Positions 27,256 to 35,414 of a stretch of DNA of 64,000 nt are shown here, piece by piece; within the stretch, counting starts at the first letter, position 1, and each line of letters starts with the position of its first letter. The position numbers were made by a program, and so were the translations under genes. The notes beneath the pieces were generated by a model, which saw only the letters and a program-made list of their open reading frames with translations, was not told where the DNA came from and did not search any database. Origin of the DNA: Candidatus Krumholzibacteriia bacterium (GTDB lineage Bacteria > Krumholzibacteriota > Krumholzibacteriia > LZORAL124-64-63); contig JADGDU010000024.1 of the NCBI GenBank assembly GCA_016744705.1, positions 1 to 64,000 on the forward strand, written 5' to 3'.

Positions 27256-28455
27256 TTACTTTCGGCGCCCGTGAGGAGATTTCACACCCCGTGAAATCAT
27301 ATCCCCATACCGGTCATGAACTTTGTCCATCAACTGGTCCAATTGGCGGTTTTTTATTTTATGGGGATCGGCAAAGAGCTCACCCTGAGTTTCCTGAGCC
27401 GGCCCTAAATTTGAAGCTGTCACCCCGATAAGCCGCAGAGCCCGTCCCCGCCGCCCTAACTTGTGGTTCAACAGCTGGCGCGCCACATCCCGAATTTCCA
27501 CCGAACCATCCGTGGGTACTGGCAGACTTTCGCTGCGGGTGAAAGTGGAAAAGTCGCTGTACCGGGCCTTGAGAGTGATGGTTTTGGCCACAAACCCTTG
27601 ATTGCGCACGCGCCGGGCGACCTTGTCCGCCAAGTGATCCAAAACCTCTTGCAAATGAAGGGCTTCGGAAATGTCTTCTCCAAAGGTGATTTCGTTGCCG
27701 ATGGATTTGGCCTCATGGGAGGGAATCACCGGGCGGGTATCATACCCCACCGCCAGCTGCCGCAAATGCCGGGCGTGGTCACCAAATTGTTGCACGGCCA
27801 GCTTTTCAGGCACGGCTAAAAAATCTTTCACAGTGCGGATGCCAAAGCGCCCCATCTCCTGCTGGGAAACCTTGCCAACACCCCACAGGCGTCCAATGGG
27901 CAGGGCAGCCAGGATTTCCCGTGCCCTGTCGTCGGCAATGACCACAAAGCCCGCAGGCTTTTCCAAATCGCTTCCCAGCTTGGCCAAAAACTTATTGCTG
28001 GCCACTCCCACCGAGGCCACCAAATGCAACTCATCGGCAATGCGGTCCTGGATCAGGTGACCGATCTTTTCCCCACTGCCAAAGAGTCGGCGGCAACCCG
28101 TCACATCCAAAAAAGCCTCATCGATACTCAAAGGCTCAACCAAGGGTGTGAAATCGCGAAAAATGGCACCAATTTGGCGGCTGATTTCCACATAACGATC
28201 CATGCGGCCCCGCAGAAAAACGCCATCGGGACATAATTTAATAGCACGTGCTGCGCTCATGGCGCTGTGCACTCCAAAGGCCCGAGCTTCGTAACTGGCA
28301 GCTGAGACCACGCCTCTACCCTCAGGAGTACCGCCGACAATAACGGGCTTTCCTTTTAGAGAGGGGTCGTCCAGGACTTCTACTGAAGCGTAGAACGCGT
28401 CCATATCCACATGGAGGATGGAACGGGGGCCGGTGATTTCGGGGGTGGAATTCAA
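27256..28455 (-). CDS. dinB: DNA polymerase IV (Y-family), 399 aa
   Basis: This is a translesion polymerase. The catalytic palm residues are seen in HVDMDAFYASVE (Asp) and SIDEAFLDVT (Asp-Glu). GVGKVSQQEMGRFGI is the helix-hairpin-helix, and the little-finger domain is complete. Near the C-terminus QGELF is a probable beta-clamp-binding pentapeptide, although it is followed by about 28 more residues. The gene starts four bases after the stop of the lamin-tail lipoprotein gene, so the two may be co-transcribed. No LexA box was recognised. Confidence 0.95.
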   Translation of the reverse strand: MNSTPEITGPRSILHVDMDAFYASVEVLDDPSLKGKPVIVGGTPEGRGVVSAASYEARAFGVHSAMSAARAIKLCPDGVFLRGRMDRYVEISRQIGAIFRDFTPLVEPLSIDEAFLDVTGCRRLFGSGEKIGHLIQDRIADELHLVASVGVASNKFLAKLGSDLEKPAGFVVIADDRAREILAALPIGRLWGVGKVSQQEMGRFGIRTVKDFLAVPEKLAVQQFGDHARHLRQLAVGYDTRPVIPSHEAKSIGNEITFGEDISEALHLQEVLDHLADKVARRVRNQGFVAKTITLKARYSDFSTFTRSESLPVPTDGSVEIRDVARQLLNHKLGRRGRALRLIGVTASNLGPAQETQGELFADPHKIKNRQLDQLMDKVHDRYGDMISRGVKSPHGRRK

Positions 28456-28459
28456 AAAA

Positions 28460-29044
28460 TCAATTCCCTTTGAGTTGGCTTGGCAGGATTAGATTCTTGT
28501 ATTCTTCCAAATTAGACTCCCCTGGTGTCGCGCTGGAAAGAAAGGCAAAGCTGCCCGAGCCGTCAGGAAAACGCCCCATGGATAAATCAGCAGTCTGTTG
28601 TTCAAATGCGAATGTATCCAAAATAACCCCGGCCATATTGGCCAAGCCAATACTCTCTCCTGTGGCACTCAGTTTAAACCCCAGATATCGTCGCCCCATT
28701 TCAGGGTGACCATTGGCAAAAAGGACCTGCCATCCCCCGGCCGGTACCAGGACTGCGGGTGGGCCCAACGGGATGCGAAACCAATCAGCCAACTCCTGGT
28801 TAATATCATCAGTCAAAAGCCAACCGCTGATATCGATATCTTCAGAACCATCATTGTAGATTTCAATCCAGTCAGGGGTCTCGCCACTTCCATCCACATC
28901 CAGGTTGTCATTCTCAGCCATAAACTCATTTATCACTACATGATTATCTAAAGATATGGGGTCTCCAGGATCATCACTCGCACAACTGCATAGTGCTCCT
29001 AAAACGATCACTAAAACCAAGGCCAGTGGCTTATTGATTCGCAA
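28460..29044 (-). CDS. Lipoprotein with lamin-tail domain, 194 aa
   Basis: The lipobox (LGALCSC) is followed by ASDDPGDP. The single domain is lamin-tail type: VVINEFMAEN, PDWIEIYNDGSEDIDISGWL and FANGHPEMGRRYLGFKLS. Such domains often mediate DNA, protein or envelope anchoring in secreted proteins; the function here is unknown. It directly precedes dinB (four-base gap), an unusual pairing. Predicted outer-membrane or surface location. Confidence 0.82.
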   Translation of the reverse strand: MRINKPLALVLVIVLGALCSCASDDPGDPISLDNHVVINEFMAENDNLDVDGSGETPDWIEIYNDGSEDIDISGWLLTDDINQELADWFRIPLGPPAVLVPAGGWQVLFANGHPEMGRRYLGFKLSATGESIGLANMAGVILDTFAFEQQTADLSMGRFPDGSGSFAFLSSATPGESNLEEYKNLILPSQLKGN

Positions 29045-29142
29045 AGGAAATCCTTTCCAGGGAATAGACTTTCAATGATTAGGCACAATCTTTTGTTCCA
29101 CACCAATGTCTCTTAAAAATACCATGATTCCACCCTACCCCA

Positions 29143-29181
29143 AAATAAAAATATCCCGCCGGAGATTACGCTCCGACGGGA
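29143..29181 (-). terminator. Terminator of the sigma-54 phosphate operon (minus strand)
   Basis: The stem tcccgccggag/ctccgacggga (29154-29164 with 29171-29181, one G-T type pair) is followed on the minus strand by TATTTTTATTTT. It lies 26 bases past the stop of the last gene of the PiT/porin unit. Confidence 0.88.
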
Positions 29182-29206
29182 AAGTCCCCCAGTGGAATAT
29201 AAGGGA

Positions 29207-29848
29207 CTAGTTGGCCAGATCCTTTTCGATCCAACCAATCACACGTTTGATGCACTGCAAGTAGTTGATATTTTCAACACCGGTTAATCCAGTGTCTTGC
29301 ATGGTCTTAAGGATGTCTCCAAGTTCTGTACTTTCAGAATTGATGGTCACAACCAAAGCGCCATTGATCAATACATTGCCCACTTCGCAAATGGTATTAT
29401 TCACCATATAGCCAAAGCGTTGTTTGTTCACTTTGACGGCTCTGAGATCCGGATGGTCACTCACCATCTGGAGGAACTCATCCAGGGTGTAGGCATCTTT
29501 CTCCAGATTGGGCACTTCCACCTGAAAGGCGGGATACACATCATCACGCAGAGTGGCGGCAGGAATAGGAAATTCAGCCTTCATCAACGGATTCCATTGT
29601 TCAAGGCCATCTTTTTCCGTGATGAATGTTTTAATATCCATCTTGCCATCACGAATCTTCGTATTGTTGCTATCGTTGGTGCGAGACATGATGTAAACTT
29701 CATCGCTTGTTCGCTCCCATACCTTCTCAGGCACTGGCGTAGACAAACGGCTCATCCGATATTCCGCATCTGCGAAATCCTGGCCGAAGGTGCGGAATTC
29801 AAACCTGGGTTTGGATACCTCACCGATTTTCATTTTATCCTTTGCCAT
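29207..29848 (-). CDS. CYTH-superfamily-like protein, 213 aa, last gene of phosphate operon
   Basis: The protein is not confidently recognised. Its N-terminal half follows the layout of a CYTH (triphosphate tunnel) domain: an early acidic/basic strand (PRFEFRTFG), then DEVYIMSRTNDSNNTKIRDG with spaced Lys/Arg, then MDIKTFITE. The classical N-terminal E-x-E-x-K is only approximate (F-E-F-R). The C-terminal half is a predicted alpha/beta region (INYLQCIKRVIGWIE). No signal peptide is visible, so it should be cytoplasmic. An RBS TCCGGAGGA precedes the ATG. It is separated from the porin by a strong stem-loop. Context (PiT, DUF47, a true CYTH enzyme) favours a role with inorganic polyphosphate or triphosphate, but this is inference. 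Confidence 0.6.
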   Translation of the reverse strand: MAKDKMKIGEVSKPRFEFRTFGQDFADAEYRMSRLSTPVPEKVWERTSDEVYIMSRTNDSNNTKIRDGKMDIKTFITEKDGLEQWNPLMKAEFPIPAATLRDDVYPAFQVEVPNLEKDAYTLDEFLQMVSDHPDLRAVKVNKQRFGYMVNNTICEVGNVLINGALVVTINSESTELGDILKTMQDTGLTGVENINYLQCIKRVIGWIEKDLAN

Positions 29849-29871
29849 TATCCATTTTCCTCCGGAGAATA

Positions 29872-29892
29872 GGGGCCGGCTGAGCCGGCCCC
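29872..29892 (-). other. Intercistronic stem-loop between porin and CYTH-like gene
   Basis: A perfect 9-bp GC stem (29872-29880 with 29884-29892, loop tga) lacks a T-run on the minus strand. It sits between two genes of one operon and may protect the upstream mRNA end, lowering expression of the last gene relative to the porin. Confidence 0.6.
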
Positions 29893-29913
29893 ATGAATCA
29901 GATTACAATCAGA

Positions 29914-31221
29914 CTAGAATGCAGTCTGGAAACGCATCTGCACATAGCTGAAATCGTAGTCGCCATTGTACTGGTCATCTTTACCAGTGGCAAACTCGTC
30001 GTTATCCACGAGTCCGTAGTTCAGCATCAGCTTCACATTGGGGTTGGGATAGTAGTTCACACCAAAGGTCATGGATGTGGAAGCACCATTCTCTTCGCCG
30101 GCATCGGCATCGTTCATGTCCACGGTGGAGTAACGTGCAGCCAATTCCCAGGCACCACTTTTGGAAGAGGGAGTGACACGAGCAAACTCGGCATCCTTAT
30201 AATCGTATTTGTGAGAATCGTCGGTCAGGAAGTAGCTGACGAAACCATAACCACCACTGTAAGAGATGCTTTCTTTATCTTCATAACGGTCAATGTTGGC
30301 CATCATGTATTCACCCTGGACCATGAAACGTTTGTTCACATAAGCCAGCTCGCCACCAAAGTTGCTGTATTTTTCAACATCTTTGATCTTGGCATAGACA
30401 AATTTGGTGTCCGAAACATTGGATTCGGGACGGGTGTTGAATTTTACGCTGGAAACACTGCGTTCGCCATCTTCGTCAGCTTCGCCAACAAAGGTGGGCT
30501 TTTGGTACGTGTAAGATGCACCAAGCAAAAGAGTGCTTTCATCGGTGGTGATGGGCGCATAGTTGACTCGGCCAGCAAAGTTAATTTGCTCGTTGGCCTC
30601 TTTGACGAAGTCTTCAACATCTGCACCGAACATAGACAATGAAACACGGTATTGTTTTTGCCAGCGAGTCACTTCGACACCCATGCGGCGGCCCACAACA
30701 AAAGGCTCGGTGCCCTGGCTGCGCTCCATGAACATGAGGTTACGGCTGGTGGTCACTTCTTCAAGACCATTGGGCTGACGGAAGTTACCAATGCGGACGC
30801 GGCCGTCGCCACCAAAGAGACCACGGTAGCTAATGTAAGCATCCTTCACTGCGGTGGCTTCTTCAGCAAAATCGAAATCGATTTCTCCATACCAGTCATT
30901 CCACAGTTGGCTCTTCAAAGCAAAGCGGGCCCGGCGCAAAATAAAGCCACCGGCCAATGCGTCATGCTTGTCAGTGAAATCTTCGTAATCACCAATGTCG
31001 TCACTATCCATGTTGTACATTTCGCCGTCATCCATATACATGGCAGCATCCAGATACACACGGGCATCGACCCACCATTTGAAAGCATTGTCATCTGATT
31101 CAAAGACCAGAATTCCGTCTTCGGAAGTGGCGTTTAAGGTAGCATCTCCGGCATGTGCGAAGCCAACCAGAATAACCATGATCAGCAAGGCTGAGGACAT
31201 TTTGAGAGTCCAGTTACGCAT
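29914..31221 (-). CDS. OprO/OprP-family phosphate/polyphosphate-selective porin, 435 aa
   Basis: The start at MRNWTLKM has AAGGAG at the right distance; the frame extends ten codons upstream without an RBS. It has a signal peptide to about residue 25 (GFAHA) and a beta-barrel pattern with alternating hydrophobic strands. OprO/P markers are FILRRARFALKSQLWNDWYG, IDFDFAEEATAVKDAYISYR and RVRIGNFRQPNGLEEVTTSR. The C-terminal residue is Phe (MRFQTAF), typical of outer-membrane barrels. Expected in the outer membrane, importing phosphate or polyphosphate. It lies between pit and the CYTH-like gene. Confidence 0.92.
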   Translation of the reverse strand: MRNWTLKMSSALLIMVILVGFAHAGDATLNATSEDGILVFESDDNAFKWWVDARVYLDAAMYMDDGEMYNMDSDDIGDYEDFTDKHDALAGGFILRRARFALKSQLWNDWYGEIDFDFAEEATAVKDAYISYRGLFGGDGRVRIGNFRQPNGLEEVTTSRNLMFMERSQGTEPFVVGRRMGVEVTRWQKQYRVSLSMFGADVEDFVKEANEQINFAGRVNYAPITTDESTLLLGASYTYQKPTFVGEADEDGERSVSSVKFNTRPESNVSDTKFVYAKIKDVEKYSNFGGELAYVNKRFMVQGEYMMANIDRYEDKESISYSGGYGFVSYFLTDDSHKYDYKDAEFARVTPSSKSGAWELAARYSTVDMNDADAGEENGASTSMTFGVNYYPNPNVKLMLNYGLVDNDEFATGKDDQYNGDYDFSYVQMRFQTAF

Positions 31222-31295
31222 GATGTTTCTCCTTGTTTCTGTTTCTAGCAATCAATTTTACAGACCTTCAACTCATGATTCAGTTATCGTGAATG

Positions 31296-32804
31296 TTAGC
31301 CGGCCTCCTTGTCAGGGTTATCAGAAGTTGCCTTTACCTTGAACACTCTTCCCAGGTAATTCAGCTTCTTTTCCAGTTCCTTATTGGTCAATTTATTTAC
31401 TGTTACATCCGGCAACAGTTTCCACTCATCTGAAGCTTCTGCCAAAGCAGACTCCAGCCTCCAGAAATGATCATACCGCTGATCCTTCAAAGTGCGCAGA
31501 GCGTCCATCTGCTCGGTGGTCAACCAATGTTTATCAACTTCATTGGCAATGACCGATTCCTGCACTTCCCATCGTCCCAGGCGGGCCAATTCCAGAATAA
31601 CGCCGGCTTGATGGCCGTCAATAGATTCCATCTCTTCCAAATCAGACTTGAATTTTAGAGCATTGGTGAAAACTCCAGGCCCCATTTCCGCCAGACCATC
31701 CACCGCTATACCCCGTTTTTCCAATTCCTCCAGCACCACACCGTCAACCCGGTACTCCACCGTCCGGCTCACCTGCTGATCAAAAACATTGTCCACAAAG
31801 AAGAGGAGAAAGAATGCGACTACACCGGCCGCTAAGGGAGTGGCCATCCATCCCAAGGATATCTCTCCTAAAACGTTGTAACGGATATTGGCGCCTTTGA
31901 AAAGACTAATTCCCATAATGGCACCCACCACAGCCTGGCTGCTGCTGACCGGTACCAGAGGAAAAGTGGGCAGGCCGTGACTGGCCAGGAAGTGTTCCAG
32001 GGAAGTGGAGGCAAAGAGAAAGAGAGTGATGGATTGGGACAGAACAATCACCAGAGCAGGCACCGGTGAAACCTTGACCAGGCCTCCACCCACGGTCTTC
32101 ATCACCCTTTCGGAATAAGTAAAAACGCCGACACCAATAGCCACCGCACCCAGGAAGAAAAGCTGTTGGACACCACTCAAAGTGAACAGGCCAAAAACCG
32201 AAATATCATTGAAAGGATTGTCAGGTACAAAGACACCCATGACGTTGGCGATGTTGTTTGCACCCAAACTATAAGAACCAAAGGCCCCCACAGCGAGCAA
32301 GCCCAGGCGGGTGCCCGCATCGAGCTCCAACAGGTGGGGTTTTGCCATGGAAATCCATTTGCGGATACCGACAAAAAGTACCACTGCGATAAAAGCGCTG
32401 ATCAGTGGACAAGCCACCCAAGTGAGCATGATTTTGGTGAGAGACTTCATATCCGTCACCGAAGAGCTGTATATATTCCAACCAATGATGGCCCCTACAA
32501 TGGCCTGGCTGGTGGACACAGGAATCTTCAGGCGCGTCATCCAAAAAGTAGTCAGCGCCGCAGCCAATGCCACTGTGAAAGAACCGGCCAGAGCATTTAC
32601 GGCCCCCAGTTTACCCAGAGTGTGGGCCGCGCCCGCGCCACTGATGGTCGCACCCAGGACTACAAAGATAGAACAGACGATGGCCGCGGTGCGGAACGGA
32701 ATCATCCGGGTGCCCACCGCAGTGCCAAAAACGTTAGCCGCATCGTTTGCCCCCAGGCTCCAACCCAGGAACAAACCGCTCGATAAGAATAAAAGGATCT
32801 CCAC
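31296..32804 (-). CDS. pit: PiT-family inorganic phosphate transporter, 502 aa
   Basis: The start is the GTG at 32804, because AGGA lies eight bases upstream and the ten-base gap to the DUF47 stop is then natural; an ATG at 32876 lies inside the upstream gene. The repeated PiT signatures are SLGANDAANVFGTAVGTRM and SLGANNIANVMGVFVP, with about ten membrane segments. A C-terminal cytoplasmic domain of about 140 residues is rich in Glu and Leu. It imports metal-phosphate or phosphate with a cation across the inner membrane. Pairing with DUF47 is the usual arrangement. Confidence 0.94.
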   Translation of the reverse strand: MEILLFLSSGLFLGWSLGANDAANVFGTAVGTRMIPFRTAAIVCSIFVVLGATISGAGAAHTLGKLGAVNALAGSFTVALAAALTTFWMTRLKIPVSTSQAIVGAIIGWNIYSSSVTDMKSLTKIMLTWVACPLISAFIAVVLFVGIRKWISMAKPHLLELDAGTRLGLLAVGAFGSYSLGANNIANVMGVFVPDNPFNDISVFGLFTLSGVQQLFFLGAVAIGVGVFTYSERVMKTVGGGLVKVSPVPALVIVLSQSITLFLFASTSLEHFLASHGLPTFPLVPVSSSQAVVGAIMGISLFKGANIRYNVLGEISLGWMATPLAAGVVAFFLLFFVDNVFDQQVSRTVEYRVDGVVLEELEKRGIAVDGLAEMGPGVFTNALKFKSDLEEMESIDGHQAGVILELARLGRWEVQESVIANEVDKHWLTTEQMDALRTLKDQRYDHFWRLESALAEASDEWKLLPDVTVNKLTNKELEKKLNYLGRVFKVKATSDNPDKEAG

Positions 32805-32814
32805 CTTAACCGTC

Positions 32815-33462
32815 CTAAATTTTCCGTTTGATGGCGTAAATAGCCAGCCGGTCTGCCACGTCCTCGGCCTTATCACTGACTTTTTCCACGTTCAAAGCGA
32901 AATAACGCAGGTGGATTTTATGGGCTAACTCAAGAGAGCTGGCAAAGATGGTGCGCTTCAGAGCGTCGCTGATCTGGTCTGCTTCTCCTTCGTAATGGTG
33001 AACCTTATAAAGGTTATCTTTCACCGATTCTGCATCCCGGAAAAAAGCTCGGGCGGCAACGATGAGAGCCTCCACCGAGTTGAAACTGGCTTCGGCCAAC
33101 TTCATGTATTGAGCATTCAATTCTGAGGGAATGTTTGGTTGCTCCACCGAAAATTGATGAAGACTGGCTTTGGCGGTATCAATGATATTATCCGCATTTT
33201 CCAACAACCCCAGGACATCTCCCCTGTGTTCGGGAATCAGGGACTGAGAATACAAATTTGATTCCACTTCTTTACTCAGTTTGTCCGCCCGCGATTCTAA
33301 TTTGTCGATGGCCACAATGCGAGATTCAAAATCGGCCGTATCACCTTCAAGGTAGGCTTTAACGCCTTCCTTGTAGACCAGACCACCTTCGGCCACCACA
33401 TCCAGAAATTCATCGATTTGACTTTCAATTATTTTGCTGCTGCGAAACAAGGGCATCTTCAC
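32815..33462 (-). CDS. DUF47/TIGR00153 PhoU-like phosphate transport regulator, 215 aa
   Basis: This is an all-helical, PhoU-related protein, with RSSKIIESQIDEFLDVVAEG, KLESRADKLSKEVESNL, GLLENADNIIDTA, YEGEADQISDALKR and a final NVEKVSDKAEDVADRLAIY. Such proteins partner PiT permeases and are thought to gate or regulate phosphate uptake. Its start overlaps the preceding small gene by four bases (ATGA) and pit follows after ten. Confidence 0.94.
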   Translation of the reverse strand: MKMPLFRSSKIIESQIDEFLDVVAEGGLVYKEGVKAYLEGDTADFESRIVAIDKLESRADKLSKEVESNLYSQSLIPEHRGDVLGLLENADNIIDTAKASLHQFSVEQPNIPSELNAQYMKLAEASFNSVEALIVAARAFFRDAESVKDNLYKVHHYEGEADQISDALKRTIFASSLELAHKIHLRYFALNVEKVSDKAEDVADRLAIYAIKRKI

Positions 33463-33692
33463 ACCGCTTTCAAAGGAAGAGGATCATCCCGCAGAAAACG
33501 GGCTTCAGGGTTTGGCTGCATATCTACCATCATGGTCCCCGGGGATGCCTCCGACAAGTTTAGATTTTGTAACAACGGCCCTTCTATTTCTGAAGCTGCC
33601 AGTACGGAATCATCCATAAGAACCACCAAAAAGATGGTCAGAAGGGAAATCACTGTCAGCATCAGCAACAGAGTGACTTTTTTGGTTTTCAT
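33459..33692 (-). CDS. Small single-pass membrane protein, 77 aa, unknown
   Basis: One hydrophobic segment (residues 6-26, TLLLMLTVISLLTIFLVVLM) follows three lysines. The rest is a short soluble tail of about 50 residues with no known motif. The stop codon overlaps the DUF47 start, showing translational coupling, and the gene lies 40 bases after CYTH. Context suggests an accessory of the PiT system; function unknown. Confidence 0.7.
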   Translation of the reverse strand: MKTKKVTLLLMLTVISLLTIFLVVLMDDSVLAASEIEGPLLQNLNLSEASPGTMMVDMQPNPEARFLRDDPLPLKAV

Positions 33693-33732
33693 TTCAAACC
33701 ACCTTGATTGGCCTGGGCCATTTTCCCGTTGC

Positions 33733-34194
33733 CTACCAAGTGTTGAATGGATTGGCGATCAGATTTGAGTTGTAGTAGCGCGCATCTCCGGTCACTTCTT
33801 CGCCTACCCAGGAAGGCTTGTCGATCTGTTGGTCTTCAGATTCCAATTCACATTCAGCCACCACCAGGCCCTCGTTCACCCCGTGAAATTCATCAATTTC
33901 CCAGATCAAGCCGCCAAAGGCGATTTTGTAACGGGTTTTTTCGATGAGGGGTTGTTCACACAATTCCAACAGACTTTCGCAATCAGCAAAAGGAATGTCG
34001 TACTCGAATTCCAGACGGGTGGCTCCCACGGTGATTCCCTTGATGGTCAGGGCCGCTTTGGAGCCCATGGTCCGGGCGCGCACGACACGTTCTTTTTGGG
34101 AATTCAAATATCCCTGACGGTAAAGGGTGCCCTCTCCCAGACTTTTCCATTCATCGCCCACCAGCAGGTATTTCCGTTCAATTTCCTTGCCCAT
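33733..34194 (-). CDS. CYTH-domain inorganic triphosphatase, 153 aa
   Basis: The hallmark N-terminal motif is clear as MGKEIERKYLL (E-x-E-x-K), followed by strands with RVVRART, ALTIKG, RLEFEYDIP, KTRYKI and WEIDEFHG, ending with acidic ECELESED. This is the complete short triphosphate-tunnel enzyme form, which hydrolyses inorganic triphosphate in the cytoplasm using divalent metal. It is sometimes annotated as class IV adenylate cyclase, but the length and bacterial context favour triphosphatase. First gene of the unit; about 69 bases of leader follow the predicted sigma-54 start point. Confidence 0.9.
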   Translation of the reverse strand: MGKEIERKYLLVGDEWKSLGEGTLYRQGYLNSQKERVVRARTMGSKAALTIKGITVGATRLEFEYDIPFADCESLLELCEQPLIEKTRYKIAFGGLIWEIDEFHGVNEGLVVAECELESEDQQIDKPSWVGEEVTGDARYYNSNLIANPFNTW

Positions 34195-34273
34195 TTTGGC
34201 TCCGATGGTTGCAGCCCTTGTGGGCTCGGTTATGGATGACCAGCTAGCTGGCTTTCAATTCTGTACCGGATAT

Positions 34274-34289
34274 GGCAACAATTGTGCCC
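34274..34289 (-). promoter_or_regulatory. Sigma-54 promoter of the CYTH-DUF47-pit-porin operon
   Basis: The minus strand reads GGGCACAATTGTTGCC, with the invariant GG (plus 34288-34287) and GC (plus 34276-34275) separated by ten bases. The -24 element GGCAC and the -12 element TTGC match the sigma-54 consensus except the base before GG (G for T). The activator site at 34362-34379 is centred about 105 bases upstream of the expected start. The sequence is near-palindromic and also reads as a poorer match on the plus strand. Confidence 0.75.
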
Positions 34290-34309
34290 ATGAAAGCAAT
34301 ATTATTTTC

Positions 34310-34338
34310 TTGTTTTATAGCAAGGAGTTAGATATTAC
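34310..34338 (+). promoter_or_regulatory. Possible sigma-70 promoter for the sensor operon
   Basis: TTGTTT (34310-34315), a 17-base spacer and TATTAC (34333-34338) precede the PhnD-like gene. The activator repeat would lie at about +17 to +34, so the regulator could repress its own operon. Weak evidence. Confidence 0.35.
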
Positions 34339-34361
34339 GCCCCGCATACAAGTCAATCTAA

Positions 34362-34379
34362 GTGGCGAAATTTCGCTGG
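34362..34379. promoter_or_regulatory. Activator binding site (UAS), phosphate locus, single copy
   Basis: GTGGCGAAATTTCGCTGG has the same half-sites and spacing (GTGGCGA-N4-TCGC) as the pair at 38238-38277. An extra half-site (ACGCCAC) follows at 34382-34388. It sits in the divergent gap between the CYTH and PhnD-like genes. Confidence 0.65.
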
Positions 34380-34448
34380 ACACGCCACCACCGGCGGTGG
34401 ATCATTAACACAGTTGTAGCATTCCTTTCAAAACCGAAAGGCCTCACT

Positions 34449-35414
34449 GTGATCTCCACATCCCACCAAAAAATAACCCCCGGCTTGGTCACAATACTGG
34501 TGTTCATCCTGGCTGTATTTCTCATTTGGGGGAATTTTCTGGTTTTCCAAAAATTGTTGGATATCCGTCATAAAAATGCGCCCATGCCCACTCAAAGCTC
34601 TTATTTTCAATCTTTGGCCCACCCTCCCAGCCAAACTGTCGTGCGAGTGGGTGTTGTTTCTAAATATGCCCCCAATATTATTTACCGCCTATACCAACCG
34701 ATCATTGACTACCTCAATATTCACAGCAGCAACCATCACCAGTTAGCCCTCAGCGAAAGTTATCAGGACGCAGCCCGTAGCCTGCGTCTGGGTGAAGTGC
34801 AGGCCTCTTTTTTGGGCGCCTGGATGTGTCATAATTTGCCCTCAGATTCAGGTCTCATACCGGTGGCCATGCCCCTCAACGCCCAGGGAGTGTCCCAGTT
34901 TCAAGTGGTGCTCGTCACAGCAGAGAACTCCACCGTTCGGGGCCTTGAAGACTTGAAAAGCTGCAAAGTGGCCGTGCCTTCTGATCAGGCATTTTCCGGA
35001 AACTGGCTGCAAAATGGAGGGCTGGAATCGGCCGGCCTTAAATTAGCCGACCTGGACACCATCCAACATTTCCAACACCACGAAACGGTAATCTGGCAGG
35101 TTTTGCGAGGCAATTTTGCAGCCGGTGTGGTCAAAGAAAGCCTGGCTTTAAAATACCAAACCAGGGGCTTGCGGACCGTAGCCATATCCCCCGCCATTCC
35201 AGGCCCCCCTCTTGTCATCTGCAAAACCAACCAGAGTGCAGAGGTGCAGGAACTGATTCAGCTAATGCTGGATTTAGACTACAACAATCCTCAGGATCAA
35301 GCGTTGATGGAGAGCTGGACCCCGGAGTTTGCCTATGGCTTTATTCCCGTAAGCAGCCGGTCCTTCAAGGAAGATTTTCTTAAGCCCCAAATTAAGGTGG
35401 GGGCTTCTCCATGA
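34449..35414 (+). CDS. Membrane-anchored PhnD-like phosphate/phosphonate-binding protein, 321 aa
   Basis: The start is the GTG at 34449, with AAAGG seven bases upstream. The first ~35 residues are a signal-anchor (LVTILVFILAVFLIW), not obviously cleaved, so the protein is probably tethered to the inner membrane facing the periplasm. The binding domain is of the PhnD/PtxB/SphX class (VRVGVVSKYAPNIIYRLYQP, RLGEVQASFLGAWM, CKVAVPSDQAFSG), the ligand-pocket region around FSGNWLQNGG resembling phosphite/phosphonate SBPs. There is no ABC permease here; instead the stop overlaps the start of a kinase by four bases. A sensory function (presenting phosphate or phosphonate to the kinase) is therefore inferred. 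Confidence 0.88.
   Translation: MISTSHQKITPGLVTILVFILAVFLIWGNFLVFQKLLDIRHKNAPMPTQSSYFQSLAHPPSQTVVRVGVVSKYAPNIIYRLYQPIIDYLNIHSSNHHQLALSESYQDAARSLRLGEVQASFLGAWMCHNLPSDSGLIPVAMPLNAQGVSQFQVVLVTAENSTVRGLEDLKSCKVAVPSDQAFSGNWLQNGGLESAGLKLADLDTIQHFQHHETVIWQVLRGNFAAGVVKESLALKYQTRGLRTVAISPAIPGPPLVICKTNQSAEVQELIQLMLDLDYNNPQDQALMESWTPEFAYGFIPVSSRSFKEDFLKPQIKVGASP

Noticed and set aside
34272..34288. Plus-strand reading TGGCAACAATTGTGCC as a sigma-54 promoter for the sensor operon.
   Set aside because: The minus-strand reading of the same near-palindrome fits the consensus better and places the activator site upstream, whereas on the plus strand the site would be downstream.
34195..34448. A riboswitch in the CYTH/PhnD divergent gap.
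   Set aside because: The GC-rich hairpin near 34384-34401 overlaps the regulator half-site and resembles no known aptamer; the sigma-54/activator explanation accounts for the sequence.
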